NCBI GenBank assembly: GCA_904397205.1
Contig: CAJFOO010000039.1
Location: 1 to 36,725 of the forward strand
DNA from: an uncultured Clostridia bacterium
GTDB lineage: Bacteria > Bacillota > Clostridia > Oscillospirales > Acutalibacteraceae
DNA: 36,725 nucleotides
Reading direction: 5' to 3'
Shown here: positions 33,138 through 36,725 of the stretch, one piece after another
Layout of the letters: the number at the start of each line of letters is the position of its first letter
Numbering within the stretch: position 1 is the stretch's first letter
Notes under the pieces: model-generated
What the model saw: the letters and a program-made list of their open reading frames with translations, nothing else
Databases searched by the model: none
Told to the model about the DNA's origin: nothing
Translations under genes and position numbers: made by a program

Positions 33138-33227
33138 AAGGATGCCCAGGTTTTATCATTCGCTTCCAGGAGCCAATAGAATTTATAGATAGACTCCTCT
33201 TCTCCTGCCTGGGGAAGGGGTATCCTT
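33138..33227 (+). promoter_or_regulatory. Structured leader RNA ahead of bacteriohemerythrin
   Basis: The leader can fold into a closed element. AAGGAT (33138-33143) pairs with ATCCTT (33222-33227); CCCAGG (33145-33150) with CCTGGG (33208-33213), leaving one base against eight in an internal loop; AGGAG (33168-33172) can pair with CTCCT (33194-33198). ATTTTACTTTTTAT follows, then the ribosome site AAAGGAGAGG. I match it to no riboswitch class I know. It could be a ligand- or redox-sensing leader, or a partial attenuator. Confidence 0.5.
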
Positions 33228-33257
33228 ATTTTACTTTTTATAAAGGAGAGGATTTAT

Positions 33258-33668
33258 GTGGCAGTTTTGTGGACGCCCGATTTGGCAACGGGGAACGCAA
33301 CGATTGATGCAGAACATAAGGAATTATTCGCGGCAATTAACCGCGTGATGGAGGCTTGCTCCAAAGGACAAGGACGCGCAGTGCTGGAGGAAACAATCCG
33401 TTTTATGGAGAGCTATGTGGAAAAGCATTTCAACCACGAGGAGCAGCTCCAGCAGAAGTGCAAATACCCCGATTACGTCAACCATAAAAAATGGCACGAA
33501 GGGTATAAAAAGGTTGTAGCGGAAATTGACGCGCAAATCAGAAAGGAAGGGCCTTCCATTGCCCTGGTGGGCAAAGTGAACGCGCAAATTGCAGGCGCTT
33601 TGGCTACCCACATTAAAACCGAAGATAAAAAGCTGGCGGCCTTTATGAAAAGTCAGGGTGTCAGCTGA
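33258..33668 (+). CDS. Bacteriohemerythrin, di-iron oxygen-binding protein
   Basis: A 136-residue single-domain hemerythrin that binds O2 at a non-heme di-iron centre; in anaerobes it is thought to sense or scavenge oxygen, and related domains occur on chemoreceptors. All seven iron ligands can be placed: H20 (DAEHKELF), H57 and E61 (HFNHEEQLQ), H76 and H80 (VNHKKWHEGY), H118 and D123 (THIKTEDKKL). The start is GTG 33258, with AAAGGAGAGG just upstream; the overlapping ATG at 33256 is in another frame. Single gene with promoter, long leader and terminator. Confidence 0.94.
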   Translation: MAVLWTPDLATGNATIDAEHKELFAAINRVMEACSKGQGRAVLEETIRFMESYVEKHFNHEEQLQQKCKYPDYVNHKKWHEGYKKVVAEIDAQIRKEGPSIALVGKVNAQIAGALATHIKTEDKKLAAFMKSQGVS

Positions 33669-33671
33669 ACC

Positions 33672-33707
33672 AAATCCAGGCAGGAAGATCCCGCCTGGAT
33701 TTTTTTG
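33672..33707 (+). terminator. Rho-independent terminator of bacteriohemerythrin
   Basis: AATCCAGGC pairs with GCCTGGATT around a GC-containing loop, followed by a T run. Confidence 0.9.
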
Positions 33708-33728
33708 GCATTTTTTTGCAAATCCCCC

Positions 33729-33757
33729 TTTTCGGACGGGAAATCCCGTGTTATAAT
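33729..33757 (+). promoter_or_regulatory. Probable promoter of the lipoprotein gene, with a palindrome in its spacer
   Basis: TATAAT at 33752-33757 has TG one base upstream (extended -10); the -35 position (33729-33734) reads TTTTCG and is poor. Between them ACGGGA-AA-TCCCGT (33736-33749) is a perfect inverted repeat, a good place for a regulator. Confidence 0.55.
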
Positions 33758-33809
33758 AAAAGTTACAATTTTGAAACACTTAACCCCAGGCAGAAAGGAG
33801 GAAAGAGAA

Positions 33810-35156
33810 ATGGCAAAACCGTTTTGGAAGCCAGTGGTCTGGATTGCAGCAGCTTGGTTCGCTGTGAGCGGTCTGGCCGGATGCAGCACGGAGCCGGCCC
33901 CTTTGGAAACGGGTACGGTCGTTTCAATTCCCCCGGCTGCTGTGGAACGCCAGGAGTATTCCGCCACGCCGCTGGATATGACAGCGGATTTCCAGGCGGC
34001 CGGCCCATACCCCTATCTGCCGCAGGACAGCGATTACCAAAGCCTGGAAAATCCCCAGACACAGGAGCTGTATCAGGAACTGGAAGAAAGCGTATGGCAG
34101 ATTTCAGATACCATGCGGGAAGAAGGGGATTATTATCTGGTTGAGGAGATCGTTTTGGAGGGGACCATCCCCGAGGAGCAGATCCGTATGGCGATCATTG
34201 CCTTTAAAAACGATAACCCACAGGTGTTCTGGCTGACCAATCTGTATTGGCGTTCGTACACGGGCGACACCACCCGGATCCAGTTGTATTCGTATGTCTC
34301 TGAATGGGAACGCGACTGGATGCAGCAGGAGCTCCAGGCAGAAATCGAGGGGATTTTGTCCGGCCTGCCGGCCGACTTGGAAGAACTCGACCGGGAAATC
34401 TATCTTTTCGACGCCGTCTCGCAGGGCTGCGTGTATGATAACGAAGCCGCCCAGGATCCTTCGCAATGGGAGGCATATACTTCGTACGGCGCCCTGGTAC
34501 AAGGGGAAGCCGTGTGCGAGGGATATGCCCGAGCTATGCAGCAGCTCCTCAGTTATGCGGGGATGCGGTGCCGGCTGGTACACGGTACGGCAGGCGGGGA
34601 AAGCCACATGTGGAACCTGGTGGAAGTGGACGGCCAGTGGTATCACCTGGATCCGACATGGAACGACCAGAAAAGCCTGCTGCGTTACGATTATTTCAAT
34701 TTGGACGACGAAGCGATTTCCCAGGATCACCAGATAGGCAGGGAGATCACGGGAATGTCGGAGGAAGAGCTGGAGGAATATATGGAATCGAGCGATTCCA
34801 ACTATAATTTCCCCTTGCCGTCCTGTGAATCGGACGACGCCAATTACTTGAAAAATAAAGGGATTTTGCTTTCTAACTTCAGCGAATCCTCTGGCGAGCG
34901 GATTGTCAGCGATTTGCTCGCCGCCGCCCGCAATCAAGAGGAAGCGGTGTATTTCTATGTGGCGGAAGACGTCAATTACGATATGCTGGTCAACCAGTTT
35001 TTAAATATGGAACCGTATCAACTGATGACCTATCTGCGCGAGGTCAACGAAAAGCTGTACGATTCCCCATACCGGCTGGATTTGGATAATATCCAGTATC
35101 TGCTGGGAGAAATCAGCCGGGGGATTTCGGTCAAACTGAGCTATGAGGAGGCGTAA
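33810..35156 (+). CDS. Lipoprotein with transglutaminase-like (protease-fold) domain
   Basis: A 448-residue exported protein. Residues 1-24 are a lipoprotein signal (VSGLAGCS, lipidated C25). After a disordered, Pro/Glu-rich spacer and a helical part (about 70-200), residues about 200-290 form a transglutaminase-like core: C236 in GEAVCEGYARA, H266 in GGESHMWNLVEV and D281 in WYHLDPTWND, spaced as in the family. Such clostridial surface proteins may be peptidases or wall-modifying enzymes; the substrate is not known. The last 130 residues contain two helical stretches with no match I recognise. AAAGGAGG lies 8 bases before the ATG. The stop is at the folB ribosome site. Confidence 0.87.
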   Translation: MAKPFWKPVVWIAAAWFAVSGLAGCSTEPAPLETGTVVSIPPAAVERQEYSATPLDMTADFQAAGPYPYLPQDSDYQSLENPQTQELYQELEESVWQISDTMREEGDYYLVEEIVLEGTIPEEQIRMAIIAFKNDNPQVFWLTNLYWRSYTGDTTRIQLYSYVSEWERDWMQQELQAEIEGILSGLPADLEELDREIYLFDAVSQGCVYDNEAAQDPSQWEAYTSYGALVQGEAVCEGYARAMQQLLSYAGMRCRLVHGTAGGESHMWNLVEVDGQWYHLDPTWNDQKSLLRYDYFNLDDEAISQDHQIGREITGMSEEELEEYMESSDSNYNFPLPSCESDDANYLKNKGILLSNFSESSGERIVSDLLAAARNQEEAVYFYVAEDVNYDMLVNQFLNMEPYQLMTYLREVNEKLYDSPYRLDLDNIQYLLGEISRGISVKLSYEEA

Positions 35157-35157
35157 G

Positions 35158-35517
35158 ATGGATCAGATTCAGATACAAGGGTTGCGTGTGCATGCGCGGC
35201 ATGGCCTGACCCCGGAGGAAAAAGCGTTTGGGCAGGAATGGGAAGTGGACCTGATCATGGACTGCGATCTGCGCCGGCCGGGAAGTTCGGATCACCCGGA
35301 GGATACCTTGGATCGGCGGGAGCTGATTGAGGACGTGGAAGCGCTCCTGAAAGAAAACTGCTGGAACCTGGCGGAAACCATCGCGGAGGAAATTGCCCGC
35401 ATGGTGCTGCGGGAATATCCTCTGGTACAGAGGGCAGAAGTCCAGGTGAAACAGACGCAGTGCCCTATCCCGGCGGATTTTGACTTTGTGGGCGTGCGTA
35501 TTGTGCGGGAAAGATAG
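35158..35517 (+). CDS. folB: Dihydroneopterin aldolase
   Basis: A 119-residue enzyme of folate synthesis that cleaves 7,8-dihydroneopterin to 6-hydroxymethyl-dihydropterin and glycolaldehyde. Family traits: LRVHARHGLTPEEKAFGQEW with the pterin-site Glu, VDLIMDCDL, and VQVKQTQCPIPADFDFVGV with the catalytic Lys. Length is typical. ATG 35158 follows GAGGAG by 7 bases; the upstream ATG 35143 overlaps the ribosome site. folP, folK and folE are not in the window, so the gene is separated from its usual partners and rides on the lipoprotein transcript. Confidence 0.92.
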   Translation: MDQIQIQGLRVHARHGLTPEEKAFGQEWEVDLIMDCDLRRPGSSDHPEDTLDRRELIEDVEALLKENCWNLAETIAEEIARMVLREYPLVQRAEVQVKQTQCPIPADFDFVGVRIVRER

Positions 35518-35603
35518 TGGCTGTGATTCACTAAATCAAAAGTTTTTCAGGGGGAAATAAGGGTTGCTGACGGAACAGATGGCTGGCCGCCCGCCCCAAA
35601 ACA

Positions 35604-35640
35604 TAAAAAATGCTGCCGGCTGGGCAGCATTTTTTATTTT
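35604..35640. terminator. Bidirectional terminator between folB and the HTH genes
   Basis: ATGCTGCC (35610-35617) pairs with GGCAGCAT (35623-35630). Six A before and TTTTTATTTT after give T runs in both directions. Its right end overlaps the last codons of the minus-strand HTH gene. Confidence 0.88.
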
Positions 35641-35909
35641 GCATGGTTAACGGGGAGGCAGGGACCAGCCAGCAACTCCTGCGAAGGGATCTGGAAAAAT
35701 TTTGCCAAAGCGGCCAGTTCAATATCGGTAATAAAACGCTGCCCGCTTTCGATCCGCTGGATCGCCCGTTTATCCATTTGAATCCCTACATTTTCCAGTT
35801 GTTCGGCCAGCATCCGCTGCGACGTCTTTGGATACATTTGTTTTCGCAGCTGGGCGATTTTTTGCCCGGATAAATTATTGGTTCCATCGGGCGCCCGGTT
35901 CAAATACAT
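35634..35909 (-). CDS. Small HTH (XRE/Cro-type) regulator, second of a tandem pair
   Basis: A 91-residue protein made of one HTH_3-type domain. It opens with MYLNRAPDGTNNL, then IAQLRKQMYPKTSQRMLAEQ (first helices of the HTH), RAIQRIESGQRFITDIELAA and LAKFFQIPSQELL. The first 13 residues are identical to those of the gene just upstream, while the DNA is quite diverged, so the duplication is old. The intervening gap is only 15 bases, with AAAGGAC as ribosome site. The tail after ELL (AGPCLPVNHAK) is unique to this copy and runs into the terminator. Expected to bind DNA as a dimer; target unknown. Confidence 0.82.
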   Translation of the reverse strand: MYLNRAPDGTNNLSGQKIAQLRKQMYPKTSQRMLAEQLENVGIQMDKRAIQRIESGQRFITDIELAALAKFFQIPSQELLAGPCLPVNHAK

Positions 35910-35924
35910 AGTTAACAGTCCTTT

Positions 35925-36170
35925 TTATCGCAAAAGTTCGTCGGAAGAGATTCCAAACAGTTCCGCCAGGGCGGCTAATTCGATATCGGTGACAAAACGC
36001 CGTCCATTTTCAATCCGCTGGATGGCATAATGGTCGATATCGAGTCCGAGCAGTTGGAGCTTTGCCGCCAAAGTGCGCTGGGACACCTTGGGGATCATCT
36101 GCTTGCGCAATTGGGCAACCCGTTTGCCGCATAAATTGTTTGTTCCGTCTGGAGCGCGATTGAGATACAT
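35925..36170 (-). CDS. Small HTH (XRE/Cro-type) regulator, first of a tandem pair
   Basis: An 81-residue single-domain HTH protein, paralogue of the next gene downstream. Seen: MYLNRAPDGTNNLCGKRVAQ, LRKQMIPKVSQRTLAAKLQL, DHYAIQRIENGRRFVTDIEL and AALAELFGISSDELLR. It ends right after the domain, like a phage-type or toxin-antitoxin-type repressor, but no toxin or integrase is next to it. It faces a divergent small gene across about 150 bases containing GTGATTA-type inverted repeats, so it is the natural candidate to bind them. AAAGGGTC is a modest ribosome site. Confidence 0.83.
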   Translation of the reverse strand: MYLNRAPDGTNNLCGKRVAQLRKQMIPKVSQRTLAAKLQLLGLDIDHYAIQRIENGRRFVTDIELAALAELFGISSDELLR

Positions 36171-36227
36171 AGATCTGACCCTTTTTTATGACTTGGTTGA
36201 GTTTCCTGGCGATCGTTCAAAGATTTG

Positions 36228-36294
36228 GTGATTAGTAGTTGTCATTCCTCTTATTTTATGGTATTATGCAACTAAAATGGTGATTATTAATCAC
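36228..36294. promoter_or_regulatory. Operator-like inverted repeats in the divergent HTH/unknown-gene region
   Basis: A perfect palindrome GTGATTA-T-TAATCAC lies at 36280-36294. A second, imperfect site starts with the same half GTGATTA at 36228-36234 and continues towards TTGTCAT, overlapping the -35 of the divergent promoter. The pair brackets that promoter, as expected for a repressor that binds two sites. Confidence 0.55.
36239..36267 (+). promoter_or_regulatory. Sigma-A promoter of the divergent unknown gene
   Basis: TTGTCA (36239-36244), 17 bases, TATTAT (36262-36267), one mismatch in each hexamer. Start near 36274, so the perfect palindrome falls in the first bases of the transcript. 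Confidence 0.75.
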
Positions 36295-36318
36295 TAAATT
36301 TGAAGGGGGGTCAAATTT

Positions 36319-36621
36319 GTGGAGCTCTATGAAGAAATTCTCTTGCATGAAATTTTACAGTATATTTCTCAAAAAGAACAAAATCGGCACTGGCCGGAAA
36401 ATTTGTCTCCTGAAGAAAAAATCGGCGTCTTGTTGGAAGAAGCTCTCGATAATAAAATTTCTTATCAACAAGTGATTCGGTCCACTTCTTATCGCGCATT
36501 AAGGCAAATCCGCGAGCTAGTGTATAATCCGGATTTAACCGATTATGAATGTGTGGAAGAAATCCTGCATGTGTTTGAAAACCTTGGCAGCACTGCAAAT
36601 GGCCGCCACTATTTATATTAA
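36319..36621 (+). CDS. Unknown small protein divergent from the HTH pair
   Basis: A 100-residue soluble, acidic, mostly helical protein that I do not recognise. It begins MELYEEILLHEILQYISQKE; the middle has LSPEEKIGVLLEEALDNKIS and SYQQVIRSTSYRALRQIREL, and the end CVEEILHVFENLGSTANGRH. No membrane segment or metal motif. GTG start with AAGGGGGGT 7 bases upstream. The coding sequence is clearly AT-richer than the genes to its left. Its promoter overlaps operator-like repeats shared with the HTH genes, so it is probably their regulatory target. Confidence 0.72.
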   Translation: MELYEEILLHEILQYISQKEQNRHWPENLSPEEKIGVLLEEALDNKISYQQVIRSTSYRALRQIRELVYNPDLTDYECVEEILHVFENLGSTANGRHYLY

Positions 36622-36677
36622 TACAGAGGTTTTGTGACTAAAATATGAAAAAAGGCCAAAAAAAGTAAAAAAAGGAG

Positions 36678-36707
36678 TTGACAAGAGGAGGAAGGATGTG
36701 GTATGAT
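36678..36707 (+). promoter_or_regulatory. Strong promoter at the right window edge
   Basis: A perfect TTGACA (36678-36683), 18 bases, TATGAT (36702-36707) with TG one base before it (extended -10). What it drives lies outside the window; the strength would suit a stable RNA or an abundant protein. Confidence 0.7.
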
Positions 36708-36725
36708 AGCAAAGCCGCCGGGGAA

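Noticed and set aside
33138-33227. Known c-di-GMP riboswitch in the hemerythrin leader
   Set aside because: The conserved core sequences of the class I and II c-di-GMP riboswitches are not present.

Overview
The window reads as a chromosomal segment of a motile, Gram-positive, anaerobic member of the Clostridia, most likely an Oscillospirales/Ruminococcaceae-type organism. The evidence is strong AGGAGG-type ribosome sites, sigma-A promoters (often with an extended TGn -10), a FlhO/FlhP-like pair of rod genes beside a sigma-28 gene, the CheC/CheD chemotaxis branch, an FlhB2/YlqG-like pair, a GTP-type PEP carboxykinase, a single-chain glycyl-tRNA synthetase and a bacteriohemerythrin. Base composition is fairly GC-rich in genes; the right end is visibly AT-richer. 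The lineage is inferred from protein style, not from a marker gene search.

Left block (1-8809, + strand): the 3' part of flhA, then the flagellar sigma factor fliA, two FlgF/FlgG-family rod genes, cheC, cheD (ATGA overlap with cheC), a signal-less lytic transglycosylase with its own sigma-A promoter, a cheW, and a methyl-accepting chemotaxis receptor. It ends at two hairpin terminators. The facing block (8951-13473, - strand) is a cheA-cheW-cheR-cheB operon. Together these make most of a Bacillus-type chemotaxis pathway; cheY is not in the window. flhF and flhG, which often follow flhA in Firmicutes, are not between flhA and fliA.

Middle block (13719-19731, + strand): a large protein that may be a FliK/YlqG-type flagellar protein, an FlhB C-terminal-domain protein (FlhB2), a membrane-anchored D,D-carboxypeptidase, a long FtsA-like ATPase carrying three beta-grasp-like segments, and an EAL-HDOD regulator. 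The genes overlap or lie close together and probably form one transcript.

Housekeeping block (19872-31937): polA on the minus strand diverges from dus-ywlE-rimI-tsaD; then pckG with its own promoter and terminator, rsmE-fabG (ATGA overlap), and a minus-strand gtrA-GNAT-glyQS run that ends at a bidirectional terminator facing fabG.

Right block (31938-36725): a tRNA-Pro/Thr/Tyr operon with a near-consensus promoter and a terminator, a small conserved protein, a bacteriohemerythrin behind a long structured leader RNA, a transglutaminase-fold lipoprotein, folB, two tandem paralogous small HTH regulators on the minus strand, and a divergent unknown small gene whose promoter is bracketed by GTGATTA operator-like sites. 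The window ends in a strong promoter for something outside it. The least explained parts are the hemerythrin leader, the HTH pair with its operator and unknown neighbour, the FtsA/beta-grasp protein next to EAL-HDOD, and a degenerate-Nudix/GNAT fusion.
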